Assembly (NCBI GenBank): GCA_001314655.1
Contig: LJSF01000043.1
Location: 310,001 to 374,000 of the forward strand
Length of the DNA stretch: 64,000 nucleotides
Direction: 5' to 3'
DNA from: Rhodobacteraceae bacterium HLUCCA08
GTDB taxonomy: Bacteria; Pseudomonadota; Alphaproteobacteria; Rhodobacterales; Rhodobacteraceae
The notes beneath the pieces are model-generated. The model was not told the origin of the DNA, did not search any database, and saw nothing but the letters and a program-made list of their open reading frames with translations. Shown here piece by piece: positions 8,513-17,404 of this stretch; within the stretch, counting starts at the first letter, position 1, and every line of letters starts with the position of its first letter. A program made the position numbers and the translations under genes.

Positions 8513-9234
8513 AGGGTATCGTCATTACCGGTGCCAGTTCCGGAATCGGCCGGGCCTGTGCCGAGCGGTTCCTGCAGGCCGGTTGGCGCGTCGGGCTGGT
8601 GGCGCGACGGGCCGAGGCGCTGGAGGTGATCGCCGCCGGACAACCGGGGGCCGAAATCCTGCCGGCCGACGTGACCGATGACGCGGCCGTGGATGCGGTG
8701 TTCACCCGTTTCGCCGCGGGCGGGCGGCTGGATTGCCTGTTCAACAATGCCGGCATCTTCACCCCCGCCGCGCCGCTGGACGAGATCGCGGTCGCGGATT
8801 GGCGCCGGGCGGTCGATGTGAACCTGACGGGCATGTTCCTGTGCGCCCGGGCGGCCTTTGGCACCATGCGGCGCCAGGATCCGCGCGGCGGGCGGATCAT
8901 CAACAACGGCTCGGTCAGCGCCCATGTGCCGCGGCCCGGCGCGGCGCCCTATACCGCGACCAAACATGGTGTGACCGGCCTGACCCGGCAGATCGCGCTG
9001 GACGGGCGCGACCATGATATCTGCGGCAGCCAGATCGATATCGGCAATGCGGAGACCGACATGCTGCGCGCCCTGGCCGCGAAAGCCGAGGCGCGGGGCG
9101 AGGTGCCGCCGCCGATGATGGATGTCGCCCATGTGGCCGAGGCGGTTCTGGCGATGGCCGCCCTGCCGCTGACCGCGAATGTGCTGTTCCAGACCCTGAT
9201 GGCGCCGAAGATGCCCTTTGTCGGGCGCGGCTAG
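8509..9234 (+). CDS. Short-chain dehydrogenase/reductase
   Basis: NAD(P)-dependent oxidoreductase of the classical SDR family, 241 residues. It carries the dinucleotide-binding GASSGIG at 8-14, NNAG at 79-82, a candidate catalytic serine at S135 or S137, and the YxxxK pair Y148/K152. The start ATG overlaps the helicase stop. The substrate is unknown. The TAG stop (9232-9234) lies inside the left arm of the inverted-repeat element 9231-9338. Confidence 0.92.
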   Translation: MKGIVITGASSGIGRACAERFLQAGWRVGLVARRAEALEVIAAGQPGAEILPADVTDDAAVDAVFTRFAAGGRLDCLFNNAGIFTPAAPLDEIAVADWRRAVDVNLTGMFLCARAAFGTMRRQDPRGGRIINNGSVSAHVPRPGAAPYTATKHGVTGLTRQIALDGRDHDICGSQIDIGNAETDMLRALAAKAEARGEVPPPMMDVAHVAEAVLAMAALPLTANVLFQTLMAPKMPFVGRG

Positions 9235-9338
9235 AGCATGTCGCGGCGAATGGGACCTGCCGGACATGCTTTGACACCTTGACATCGCAGGTCCGCGTCG
9301 CGCAAAACCGGTGCCCGCTTTTGCGCGACGTGCTCTAG
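9231..9338. repeat. 108 bp inverted-repeat element (RIME/RPE-like) between convergent genes
   Basis: The outer arms ctagagcatgtcgcg (9231-9245) and cgcgacgtgctctag (9324-9338) pair over 15 bases with one G-U. Inside are ggacctgc/gcaggtcc (9253-9260 with 9287-9294) and gtcgcgcaaaa/ttttgcgcgac (9297-9307 with 9319-9329). The inner and outer stems overlap and would compete. The layout resembles the palindromic intergenic elements known from rhizobia (RIME/RPE), though that kinship is from memory. The ctag ends provide the TAG stops of both flanking genes. Confidence 0.8.
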
Positions 9339-10087
9339 CGCTGCAGCGCGCGGAACGCGGCCGAGGCGCCCCAGCCGGCGGCGATGGCGATGGCCAGCGA
9401 CATCAGCCCGTAAAGCAGCGACCGTTCATGCGCCATGTTGTAAAGCCAGCGTTCGAGGCCCACCTTCTTGACCCCGATCCTGGTCTCGTAGATGTCGACG
9501 ACCCGGCCGTCGCGGGTCAGGAAGATGCGGGTGCGATAATCGCCCTCGGTCAGGTTGGCGGGCAGGGTGATTCGGGCGTTGAACAGCGTGTCCTGGTCGA
9601 TATGGACCGCGCCTTCGAGCACCTGGTAGAGTCCCGCCCCGGCCCGGATGCGGATCAAGGCCTGGGTGAAGGCGCGGGTGCCTTCGATGCCGCCCCCCAG
9701 GGCGCGGATCGCCCGGGGGATGGTGATCGAATGGGTCAGGTCCTCGGAGGCGGCCAGCACCTCGTCCAGCGGGCCGGTGGTGGCGACCGCATAGAACGAG
9801 GGCGCCGTCGTGATCTCGGCCGAGGCGACATTGGCCCAGATGCCCATGACGCGGCCCTTGCGGCGCACGGTGACGGGCAGGGACGGGCCGGCGACGGTGA
9901 CGATCACGTCGAGGCTGCCGGGGTCGATCACCGGGACCTCGCGCTTGACCGCGCCGAAGATCAGGATGTCCGAGCCTTCGAAGGTCGCGGTGATCGCCAC
10001 TTCGTCGCGGCTCAGGCCCAGCACGACCTGTTCCGCCGCCGCCGGCAGCGGCAGCAGCAGCAGAAGGGACAGAAGCAGCGCCCGCAT
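9335..10087 (-). CDS. TIGR02186-family membrane-anchored protein
   Basis: A 250-residue envelope protein with an N-terminal signal peptide (MRALLLSLLLLLPLPAAAEQ) and one C-terminal transmembrane helix near residues 228-246, so the bulk is probably periplasmic and beta-rich. It resembles the TIGR02186 family, whose function is not known but which is habitually encoded with a TauE/SafE transporter, as here. The ATG overlaps the transporter stop by one base (TGATG). The TAG stop is supplied by the right arm of the 9231-9338 repeat. It may assist the transporter in sulfur-compound export; that is inference. Confidence 0.85.
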   Translation of the reverse strand: MRALLLSLLLLLPLPAAAEQVVLGLSRDEVAITATFEGSDILIFGAVKREVPVIDPGSLDVIVTVAGPSLPVTVRRKGRVMGIWANVASAEITTAPSFYAVATTGPLDEVLAASEDLTHSITIPRAIRALGGGIEGTRAFTQALIRIRAGAGLYQVLEGAVHIDQDTLFNARITLPANLTEGDYRTRIFLTRDGRVVDIYETRIGVKKVGLERWLYNMAHERSLLYGLMSLAIAIAAGWGASAAFRALQR

Positions 10088-11001
10088 CAATGTCCCGCCG
10101 TCGATGCGATGTCGTAAAGCTCGGTCGGGGTCAGAAGCAGATCGAGCGCCAGCTTGCCGCAGACCAGCAGCACCATCCCGGCCAGCAGGATGCGCAATTG
10201 TTCGGCCTTCAGTTTGGTTCCGATCCGCGTGCCGATCTGCGCCCCGATCACGCCGCCCACCAGCAGCAGCACCGCCAGCACGATGTCGACGGTCTGGTTG
10301 GTGGTCGCGTGCAGCAAGGTGGTGAAGCCGGTGACGAAGATGATCTGGAACAGCGAGGTGCCGACGACCACCTTGGTCGGCATCCCCAGCAGGTAGATCA
10401 TCGCCGGCACCATGATGAAGCCGCCGCCGACCCCCATGATCGCCGCCAGCACGCCGACGGAAATCCCCACCAGGATCGGCGGGATGACCGAAATATACAG
10501 CCCCGAGACACGGAATTTCATCTTGAACGGCAGGCTGTGCACCCAGGTATGCCGCCGGCGCTGGGGCGGGGCCGCGCTGCGCGACCGGCGCATCGCCCGC
10601 AGGCTTTCGATGAACATCAGCCCGCCGATCACGCCCAGGAAAACGACATAGCACAGCCGCACCAGCAGATCGACCTGGCCCAGGCTTTTCAGGTAGTTGA
10701 ACAGCACCACGCCCATTGCGGCGCCGATCAGCCCGCCGATCAGCAACACCACGCCCATGCGCAGATCGACGGTCTTGCGGCGCAGATGGGCCAGCACGCC
10801 GGAAAAGGACGAGGCGACGATCTGGTTCGCCTCGGTCGCCACCGCCACGGCGGGCGGAATGCCGATGAAGAACAGCAGCGGCGTCATCAGGAACCCGCCG
10901 CCGACGCCGAACATCCCCGACAGCACGCCGACGATCCCGCCCAGGCCGACCAGCAGGAAGGCATCGACGGAAACCTCGGCAATGGGGAGGTAGATCTGCA
11001 T
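10087..11001 (-). CDS. TauE/SafE (TSUP) family sulfite/anion exporter
   Basis: Inner-membrane transporter of the TSUP family, 304 residues with about eight hydrophobic segments in two repeated halves. Each half begins with a GGIVGVLSGMFGVGGG- or GVLAAIMGVGGG-type motif (residues 24-39 and around 180-190), the hallmark of the family. Members move sulfite, sulfonates or other organic anions; the substrate here is unknown. The start at 11001 is set by AGGAGGGAC immediately upstream; an ATG 24 codons earlier lacks a site. It is co-transcribed with the TIGR02186 protein. Confidence 0.9.
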   Translation of the reverse strand: MQIYLPIAEVSVDAFLLVGLGGIVGVLSGMFGVGGGFLMTPLLFFIGIPPAVAVATEANQIVASSFSGVLAHLRRKTVDLRMGVVLLIGGLIGAAMGVVLFNYLKSLGQVDLLVRLCYVVFLGVIGGLMFIESLRAMRRSRSAAPPQRRRHTWVHSLPFKMKFRVSGLYISVIPPILVGISVGVLAAIMGVGGGFIMVPAMIYLLGMPTKVVVGTSLFQIIFVTGFTTLLHATTNQTVDIVLAVLLLVGGVIGAQIGTRIGTKLKAEQLRILLAGMVLLVCGKLALDLLLTPTELYDIASTAGH

Positions 11002-11094
11002 GTCCCTCCTTAGGCGCCGTATGGGGGCGGTTTCAACGGTCAATCCAGCGAAGTGGCGGTGAAAATCCGTCACGCCGGATCACAGGGCGCCGGA

Positions 11095-11895
11095 TCACAA
11101 ACCGGGCAGCGCGGCGCGCAGCACCTTTTCCAGCTTGGCCGCGCCCAGGGGGGCCATGGCCTTGGTATGGTCGTGGCTGATCGCCTCGTCCGACAATCCC
11201 GCGGCCATGTTGGTGATGGTCGAGATCGCCGCGCAGCGCAGCCCCAGGAAGCGGGCCAGGATGACCTCCGGCACGGTCGACATGCCCACCGCATCGGCGC
11301 CGAGGGTGCGGATCGCCCGAATCTCGGCCGGGGTTTCGAAGCTGGGGCCGGAATACCAGGCATAGACGCCGTCGCGCAGCGCGACCCCGGAGGCCCTGGC
11401 CCCGGCGCGCAGGGTGTCGGCCATGGTCGGGTCATAGGCATCGGTCATCGGCACGAAGCGCGCCTCGGTCGGCTCGCCGATCAGCGGGTTGAGGCCCGAG
11501 AAATTGATGTGATCGCGCAGCAGCATGATGCTGCCGGTGGGCATGTCGGGGTCCAGCGATCCGGCCGCATTGGTGGCGATCAGCTTGCCCGCGCCCAGTT
11601 CGCGCAGCACCTCCAGCGGCAGGCGCATGACATCCGCCCGGCCGGTTTCGTAGTAATGCGCCCGGCCGCCGAAAACCGCGACCCGGACCCCTTCCAGGTT
11701 GCCGATCACCAGTTGCGGCACGTGGCCCGACACGCCGGCATGGGGGAAACCCTCCAGCTCGGAATAGGGGATGGCGATGCCGTCCACCGCGCCGGCCAGG
11801 TGGCCCAGCCCCGACCCCAGCACCAGCCCGACCGAAACCGGCGCCGATCCGGCGACGGCCCGGATATGGGCGGCAAGTTCAGCGCTCCTTGACAT
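11095..11895 (-). CDS. Purine nucleoside phosphorylase (class II, trimeric type)
   Basis: Cleaves purine nucleosides with phosphate to the base and ribose-1-phosphate. The 266-residue protein has the trimeric-PNP pattern: LVLGSGLGHLAG near residue 23 (phosphate loop), GRAHYYETG near 76, NAAGSL near 107, and the base/ribose-site run PSFETPAEIR with VGMSTVPE. The start at 11895 is preceded by GGAGG and overlaps the upstream permease by 17 bp, so it is the last gene of the nucleoside ABC operon. The context implies imported nucleosides are split straight away. Inosine/guanosine versus xanthosine preference is not resolved. Confidence 0.93.
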   Translation of the reverse strand: MSRSAELAAHIRAVAGSAPVSVGLVLGSGLGHLAGAVDGIAIPYSELEGFPHAGVSGHVPQLVIGNLEGVRVAVFGGRAHYYETGRADVMRLPLEVLRELGAGKLIATNAAGSLDPDMPTGSIMLLRDHINFSGLNPLIGEPTEARFVPMTDAYDPTMADTLRAGARASGVALRDGVYAWYSGPSFETPAEIRAIRTLGADAVGMSTVPEVILARFLGLRCAAISTITNMAAGLSDEAISHDHTKAMAPLGAAKLEKVLRAALPGL

Positions 11896-13042
11896 AGGGC
11901 TGGCCTCCGGCACGGGGCGGGATCGCCTTGCCGACAAAGCCGGCCAGGACGACAACCACCAGGACATAAGGAAGCGACTGGATGAGTTGCGACGGGATCT
12001 TGATGGTTTCGGTCAGCCCGCCGAACAGGCCCGCGCCTTCGGCCCCCGCGGCATTGCCCCAGACCAGCAGCGCCAGCACGGCAAAGACCGCTGCCAGGCC
12101 GCCCATGACCAGCTTGTCCACGATCTCGCGGCGCAGCCCGTAATGGATCAGCCCCGCCGCGGCGACCAAAAGGGCCGCGATGATCCAGACCGCGCCCACC
12201 TGGATGTTCTGGAACCGCGTGTCGATGGCGAAGAACAGCCCGAACAGCAAACAGGCCCCCAGCGCCTGCCAGGGCCGCCACTTGGCAAAGATCAGCGCGG
12301 CCAGGGCGATGAAGCCCCGGTTGGCGGTCATGTCCTTGGTGAAGTTCGCCTGCACGGCGGTCGACAGATAGGCCCCGGCGATGCCGCACAGCACCCCGGC
12401 GATGATCACGGCGCTGTAGCGCATCCGCACCACCGACACGCCGGCGGTGTCGACCGAGGCGGGGTTTTCCCCCACCGCCCGCAGCCGCAGCCCGAACCGG
12501 GTGCGGAACAGCACCCACCAGGTCAGCGGCACCGTCAGCAACCCGATATAGACCAGGATCGAATGGCCCGAGATGAACTCGGAATAGATCTGCATCAGCG
12601 GGCTGGCCTGGATCTTTTCGCGGACCGTGCCCAGGGCGCCGGGCAGGTCGATCCCTTCGAACCGGGCGGCGCCGGACAGCGACGGGGTGCGCCCGCCCTG
12701 GGCGAACCAGCCCTCGGCCACCACCACGGTCAGACCGGCGGCCAGGAAGTTGATCGCGACCCCGGAAATCAGCTGATTGCCGCGGAAGGTGATCGAGGCC
12801 AGCCCGTGGATCAGCGACAGGAAGACCGAGATGCCGATCCCCGCCAGCAACCCGATCCAGGCCGAGCCGGTGACGAAGGCCACCGCGGCGGCCAGAAAGG
12901 CCGCGGCCAGCATCTTGCCCTCGAGCCCGATATCGAAGATGCCCGCGCGTTCGGAAAACAGCCCCGCAAGACAGGCCAGAAGCAGCGGCATGGCGTTGCG
13001 GATCGTGGCGTCGGCCAGGGTGACGAAGGTGTAGAAATCCAT
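11879..13042 (-). CDS. Nucleoside ABC transporter permease (second)
   Basis: Inner-membrane permease of the BPD_transp_2 (branched-chain amino acid/sugar-nucleoside) type, 387 residues with about ten hydrophobic stretches. The RAGIFDIGLEGKML motif near residues 32-45 is the typical sequence of the NupQ/YufQ side of Bmp transporters, and the RAVGENPASVDTAGV cytoplasmic loop contacts the ATPase. It lies 3 bp after the first permease, with GGAGG 9 bases before its ATG. The substrate is inferred from the Bmp binding protein and PNP in the same operon. Confidence 0.92.
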   Translation of the reverse strand: MDFYTFVTLADATIRNAMPLLLACLAGLFSERAGIFDIGLEGKMLAAAFLAAAVAFVTGSAWIGLLAGIGISVFLSLIHGLASITFRGNQLISGVAINFLAAGLTVVVAEGWFAQGGRTPSLSGAARFEGIDLPGALGTVREKIQASPLMQIYSEFISGHSILVYIGLLTVPLTWWVLFRTRFGLRLRAVGENPASVDTAGVSVVRMRYSAVIIAGVLCGIAGAYLSTAVQANFTKDMTANRGFIALAALIFAKWRPWQALGACLLFGLFFAIDTRFQNIQVGAVWIIAALLVAAAGLIHYGLRREIVDKLVMGGLAAVFAVLALLVWGNAAGAEGAGLFGGLTETIKIPSQLIQSLPYVLVVVVLAGFVGKAIPPRAGGQPYVKER

Positions 13043-13045
13043 CGC

Positions 13046-14152
13046 TTACGCCTCCGACCGGGCGCCGCGCCGGACCTGGGCGAACAGCCCTTCCAGCGGT
13101 TTGCGCACCATGTTGTCCAGCGCCCCGGTGAACATCACCACCAGCGCCTGGATCACGATCACGATCTGCACCGGCACGTTGGTATCCGAAGCCAGCTCGG
13201 ACCCGCCCTGGAACAGCGCCCCGAACAGCAGCGCGGCCAGGGCGATGCCGACCGGGTGGTTGCGCCCCATCAGGGCCACGGCGATCCCGATGAACCCGGC
13301 CCCGCCGGCGGCATTGTCGACCAGTTGCGGCGTGTTGGCGCCCAGCGTGTTGTTGACCGCCATCATCCCCGCAAGCCCGCCCGAGATCAGCAGCGCGATC
13401 ATCGTGATCCGGGTCGCGTCGATCCCGGCATAGCGCGCGGCGGGCTGGGATTTGCCGAAGGCGCGGATTTCATAGCCCAGCCGGGTGCGCCAGATCAGCG
13501 CCCAGACGCCCACACAGGCGGCGATCGCCAGGAACAGGGTGATATTCGCCGGCGAGGTGCCGAAGGCGTTCGACCCGAAGGCCTGCGCGATATCGTTGAG
13601 CGACGGGATATGGGTCGCCTGCGGGAACACGTCCGAGGCGACCTGCATCGCGCCTTCGGGCCGCAGCACGTTGTTGAGCATGTAGATCAGCAGCCCCGAG
13701 GCCATGCCGTTGAACATGATCGTGGTGATCACGATATGGCTGCCGCGCCGGGCCTGCAGATAGGCCGGCACCGATACCCACAGCGCGCCGAAAGCCGCCG
13801 ACATCGCCACCGCGGCGACCAGCGCCAGCGACCAGTGCGGCCAGGGGATGACCAGACAGGCCACGGCCACGCCCAGCCCGCCCAGCAGGGCCTGCCCCTC
13901 GCCGCCGATATTGAACAGCGCCCCGTGGAACGCCACCGCCACGGCCAGCCCGGTGAAGGTGAAATTGGTGGCGTAGAACAGCGTGTAGCCGATATTGTTC
14001 GAGGATCCGAAAGCGCCCTCGACCATCTGCTGCAGCGCTTCCCACGGGTTCTGTCCCACGGCGACGAAGACCAGGATCGAGATGATCCCGGCCAGAAGCA
14101 GCGACACCAGCGGCACCAGCACCACGTCGGCCCATTTCGGCATTCCGGACAT
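13046..14152 (-). CDS. Nucleoside ABC transporter permease (first)
   Basis: Permease of the same BPD_transp_2 family as its neighbour, 368 residues with about nine hydrophobic segments. The FHGALFNIGGEGQALLGG motif (near 78-95) and RAFGKSQPAARYAGI loop mark the NupP/YufP-like member of the heterodimer. AAGGAGG, lying inside the end of the ATPase gene, is 8 bases before the ATG at 14152; a second ATG at 14143 is possible. It forms the membrane channel with the 11879 permease. Confidence 0.92.
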   Translation of the reverse strand: MSGMPKWADVVLVPLVSLLLAGIISILVFVAVGQNPWEALQQMVEGAFGSSNNIGYTLFYATNFTFTGLAVAVAFHGALFNIGGEGQALLGGLGVAVACLVIPWPHWSLALVAAVAMSAAFGALWVSVPAYLQARRGSHIVITTIMFNGMASGLLIYMLNNVLRPEGAMQVASDVFPQATHIPSLNDIAQAFGSNAFGTSPANITLFLAIAACVGVWALIWRTRLGYEIRAFGKSQPAARYAGIDATRITMIALLISGGLAGMMAVNNTLGANTPQLVDNAAGGAGFIGIAVALMGRNHPVGIALAALLFGALFQGGSELASDTNVPVQIVIVIQALVVMFTGALDNMVRKPLEGLFAQVRRGARSEA

Positions 14153-14155
14153 CGC

Positions 14156-15757
14156 TCACACCTCCTTGCTGGCGTCGCCACCGGCATAGGCCAGCTGTTC
14201 CTGGACCTCTTCGACCGAATGTTCGGCATCGGTATCGGTGATCCCGGCCATCAGCAGGCCCAGTTCCCGTTCGTCGGTCTGCTCGGGCAGGCGTTCGCCC
14301 ATGATCCGGCCGTCGAACATCACCGCGATGCGGTCCGACAGGCCGAGGATCTCGTCCAGCTCGACCGAGACCAGCAGGATCGCCTTGCCCTGGTCGCGCA
14401 GCTTGATCAGCTGCTGATGAATGAACTCGATCGCGCCGATATCGACGCCGCGGGTCGGCTGGCCGACCAGCAGCAGATCGGGGCTGCGTTCGATCTCGCG
14501 GGCCAGGACGATCTTTTGCTGGTTGCCGCCGGAAAAGCTGTCCGCCGGCAATTCCGGGTCCGGCGGGCGCACGTCGAAGCGTTTCATCTTGGCGGCGGTT
14601 TCGGTGCGGATCGCGGTATTGTCCATCAGCAGCCGGCTTTTCTGGTAGGCCGGGTCGTGCTGGTAGCCGAAGATCATGTTCTCCCAGGCGTGGAAATCCA
14701 TGATCAGACCTTCGCGCTGGCGGTCCTCGGGGACATGGGCGATGCCCCGGGCGCGGCGCGACTGGCCGTCGGAACGGGTGCCCGTCAGGTCGATCGGATC
14801 GCCGTTGACGCGGATTTCGCCGGTGGCGACCTCGTAGCCGCCCAGCACTTCCAGCAATTCCGACTGCCCGTTGCCGGCGACCCCGGCCAGGCCCAGGATC
14901 TCGCCCGCGCGGATTTCGAAACTGACGTCCTTGACCCGGTGGACGCCGCTGCTGTCGGTGATGTTCAGGTCGCGCACCTGCAGCACCACCGCGCCCGGTT
15001 TCGCCGGCGTCTTGTCGACCCGCAGCAGCACCTTGCGGCCGACCATCAGCTCGGCCAGTTCGGTCGGGCTGGTGTCCGCGGTCCTGACCGTAGCCGTCAT
15101 CTCGCCGCGGCGCATCACGCTGACCGTATCGGTGATCTCCATGATCTCGCGCAGCTTGTGGGTGATCAGGATGATCGTCTTGCCCTCGGCCTTGAGCCGC
15201 CCGAGGATGCGGAACAGCTGGTCGGCCTCGGCCGGGGTCAGCACTCCGGTGGGTTCGTCCAGGATCAGGATTTCCGCCTGGCGATACAGCGCCTTGAGGA
15301 TCTCGACCCGCTGCTGCATGCCGACGCCGATATCGTCGATCACCGCGTCGGGATCGACCTTCAGCCCGTAATCCTCGGACAGGGCCTGCAATTCCTTGCG
15401 CGCCTTGGCCAGGGACGGTTTCAGCAGGGCGCCGTCCTCGGCCCCGAGGATCACGTTTTCCAGCACGGTGAAGTTCTGCACCAGCTTGAAATGCTGGAAC
15501 ACCATGCCGATCCCGGCGCTGATCGCGGCCTGGCTGTCGGGGATCTGGGTCGCGCGGCCGTTGATGAAGATCTCGCCCGCATCGGCCTTGTAGAAGCCAT
15601 AGAGGATCGACATCAGCGTCGACTTGCCGGCACCGTTTTCCCCGATGATGCCGTGGATCGTGCCCGGCATCACCCGGATCGAGATGTCCTTGTTGGCCTG
15701 GACCGGCCCGAAGGCCTTGGAAATGCCCTTCAGCTCGATCGCCGGTGTCTCGCTCAT
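14156..15757 (-). CDS. Nucleoside ABC transporter ATP-binding protein (duplicated)
   Basis: Cytoplasmic energising subunit, 533 residues, two fused ABC domains as in RbsA/NupO-type proteins. The first domain has an intact Walker A GENGAGKST (39-47) but a degenerate signature (VGMQQRVEILK). The second has a degenerate Walker A (GVAGNGQSE) and a good signature SFSGGNQQK. This complementary asymmetry is normal for the family. The ATG at 15757 with an upstream GGGGGAC is preferred to an ATG 8 codons earlier. The gene follows the binding-protein gene after 92 bp containing a strong hairpin. Confidence 0.94.
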   Translation of the reverse strand: MSETPAIELKGISKAFGPVQANKDISIRVMPGTIHGIIGENGAGKSTLMSILYGFYKADAGEIFINGRATQIPDSQAAISAGIGMVFQHFKLVQNFTVLENVILGAEDGALLKPSLAKARKELQALSEDYGLKVDPDAVIDDIGVGMQQRVEILKALYRQAEILILDEPTGVLTPAEADQLFRILGRLKAEGKTIILITHKLREIMEITDTVSVMRRGEMTATVRTADTSPTELAELMVGRKVLLRVDKTPAKPGAVVLQVRDLNITDSSGVHRVKDVSFEIRAGEILGLAGVAGNGQSELLEVLGGYEVATGEIRVNGDPIDLTGTRSDGQSRRARGIAHVPEDRQREGLIMDFHAWENMIFGYQHDPAYQKSRLLMDNTAIRTETAAKMKRFDVRPPDPELPADSFSGGNQQKIVLAREIERSPDLLLVGQPTRGVDIGAIEFIHQQLIKLRDQGKAILLVSVELDEILGLSDRIAVMFDGRIMGERLPEQTDERELGLLMAGITDTDAEHSVEEVQEQLAYAGGDASKEV

Positions 15758-15793
15758 CCCATGTCCCCCGATGGGCTGCATCTGGTGCAGTCA

Positions 15794-15821
15794 GGGCCGC
15801 GCCGATCGCCCGGCGCGGCCC
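15794..15821. terminator. GC-rich hairpin between binding-protein and ATPase genes
   Basis: gggccgcgcc (15794-15803) and ggcgcggccc (15812-15821) form a perfect stem, extended by one more pair around a 6-base loop. On the minus strand no T-run follows. It therefore probably acts as a processing or partial-termination hairpin that raises binding-protein mRNA over the downstream genes. On the plus strand it is followed by cgtttt. Confidence 0.5.
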
Positions 15822-15849
15822 CGTTTTCGTCAATCCCGGTGCACGGGGA

Positions 15850-16845
15850 TCAGAATTCGATCGCCGGGCAGGTTTCGTCGGACATGTAATCGTGGACCAT
15901 CAGCGACCCGTCCGAGATCGCGGCTGCCGCCTCCTCGACCGCGGCCCGCATCTCGTCGCTCAGCAGGGCCTCGTTGAACTCGTCCACGGCATAGCCGACA
16001 CCGCCATTGGCGACACCCATGACCACCAGGCCGGTTTCGACCTCGGGGCCGGCGGTGAAGGCGTCGTGGACCGCGTTGTCGACGCGCTTGACCATCGAGG
16101 TCAGGACCGAACCGGGCTGCAGGTAGTTCTGGTTGCTGTCGACACCGATCGAGAAGATGCCTTCATCCGCGGCGGTCTGCAGCACGCCGACGCCGGTGCC
16201 ACCGGCGGCGGCATAGACCACGTCGGCGCCCTGGGTGATCTGGGCGATGGTCAGTTCCGACCCCTTGACCGGGTCGTTCCAGGCGGTCGGCGTGGTGCCG
16301 GTCATGTTGGCGATGACCGTGGCGTCGGGATTGGTCGCCAGCACGCCCTGGGCATAGCCGCAGCCGAATTTGCGGATCAGCGGGATGTCCATGCCGCCGA
16401 TGAAGCCGACGGTATCGGTTTCCGAGGCCATGGCGGCCAGCATGCCGACCAGGTAGGACCCCTCGTGTTCGTTGAACACCACCGACCGCACGTTGGGCGC
16501 ATCCACGACCATGTCGATGATCACGAAAGTGGTGTCGGGATAGTCACCGGCCGCCTCGGCCAGCGGGGTGCCCCAGGAAAAACCGGCCATCACGATCGGG
16601 TTGTGGCCGGCTTCGGCGAAGCGGCGGATCGCCTGTTCGCGCTGGGCATCGGACTGGATCTCGAAATCGGCGTATTCGCCGCCGGTCTCCTCGGCCCAAC
16701 GCTGGGCGCCGTTGAAGGCGCTTTCGTTGAAGCTCTTGTCGAACTTGCCGCCGAGGTCGAAGATGATCGCGGGTTCGGCGAACGCGCCGCCGGCGGTCAG
16801 GGCCAGCACGGCGGAGGCGCCGAGAAATGTCTTCATCAGGGTCAT
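15850..16845 (-). CDS. Bmp-family nucleoside-binding periplasmic protein
   Basis: Substrate-binding protein of the basic membrane protein (BmpA/PnrA) family, 331 residues, capturing nucleosides in the periplasm for the permeases that follow. The start is at ATG 16845 with GGGAG upstream; the signal peptide is residues 1-23, ending AGGAFAEP. There is no lipobox cysteine, so it is a soluble periplasmic protein rather than a lipoprotein. The mature N-terminus AIIFDLGGKFDKSFNESAF is typical, including the KSFNE segment that lines the base-binding pocket. It is first in the operon. The 160 bp upstream hold its promoter, with no convincing motif. Confidence 0.93.
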   Translation of the reverse strand: MTLMKTFLGASAVLALTAGGAFAEPAIIFDLGGKFDKSFNESAFNGAQRWAEETGGEYADFEIQSDAQREQAIRRFAEAGHNPIVMAGFSWGTPLAEAAGDYPDTTFVIIDMVVDAPNVRSVVFNEHEGSYLVGMLAAMASETDTVGFIGGMDIPLIRKFGCGYAQGVLATNPDATVIANMTGTTPTAWNDPVKGSELTIAQITQGADVVYAAAGGTGVGVLQTAADEGIFSIGVDSNQNYLQPGSVLTSMVKRVDNAVHDAFTAGPEVETGLVVMGVANGGVGYAVDEFNEALLSDEMRAAVEEAAAAISDGSLMVHDYMSDETCPAIEF

Positions 16846-17005
16846 TCTAGTCTCCCAGGTCGGTTGTACGGGGTCTTTCCGGGCCATCGCCCCGCCCCGC
16901 GAAACGGGCTGATCGTTTCGATCATTGCGGAATAAGGCAACGGGGCGCGACAAGCGTCAACCGCTTTTTCCGCGACTTGGCCAAGGCTTGGCGATTGACT
17001 CGTGG

Positions 17006-17404
17006 TCAAAGCCTGCGATGCAGGCACAGGGCCGTCACCGCGTTCCGGTAGTAGTTGCGCCGCTCGGAGAATGGGGTGAAGCCGGCCCGGGCGTACAGGG
17101 CGATCGCCGGGGCATTGTCGGCGGCGACGTCCAGGAACAGGGTGCGGACGCCCCGGGCGGCCTCCTCGGCCAGCGCCGTGGCGAGCATCGCGGTCGCAGC
17201 GCCTTGCCCCTGGCGGTCGGGATGGGTGGCCAGGGTCAGCACCTCGGCCTCGTCGCCGATGCGGCGAATCACGGCAAAGCACCCGGCATCGCCGTGGATG
17301 GTGACCTTCGGGTCGGCCAGGTAGCGGGCGAAATCTTCCGCCGGCCAGGCGTCATCGGCCCCGAAGGCGGCCGCATGGGTGGCGGCCAGCGCCTGCGGCG
17401 TCAC
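17006..17404 (-). CDS. rimI: Ribosomal protein alanine N-acetyltransferase
   Basis: GNAT-fold acetyltransferase expected to acetylate the N-terminus of ribosomal protein S18. At 132 residues it is slightly shorter than the usual 145-160. The acetyl-CoA-binding motif is HPDRQGQGAATAM (Q/RxxGxG/A), followed by LDVAADNAPAIALYARAGF, the classic RimI C-terminal run. The start is GTG at 17404, overlapping the tsaB stop (GTGA). The tsaB-rimI order is common across bacteria and supports the name over a generic GNAT. Confidence 0.85.
   Translation of the reverse strand: MTPQALAATHAAAFGADDAWPAEDFARYLADPKVTIHGDAGCFAVIRRIGDEAEVLTLATHPDRQGQGAATAMLATALAEEAARGVRTLFLDVAADNAPAIALYARAGFTPFSERRNYYRNAVTALCLHRRL

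Noticed and set aside
11073-11099. Direct repeat cgccggatcaca twice near the end of the nucleoside phosphorylase gene
   Set aside because: Only two short copies, one of them inside the coding sequence; no function can be argued.
11771-15889. Plus-strand open frame of 1372 codons antisense to the nucleoside transporter operon
   Set aside because: It is a GC-rich shadow: low-complexity Q/R/G/H/D-rich translation with no domain, while the minus-strand frames are clear permease and ATPase genes.
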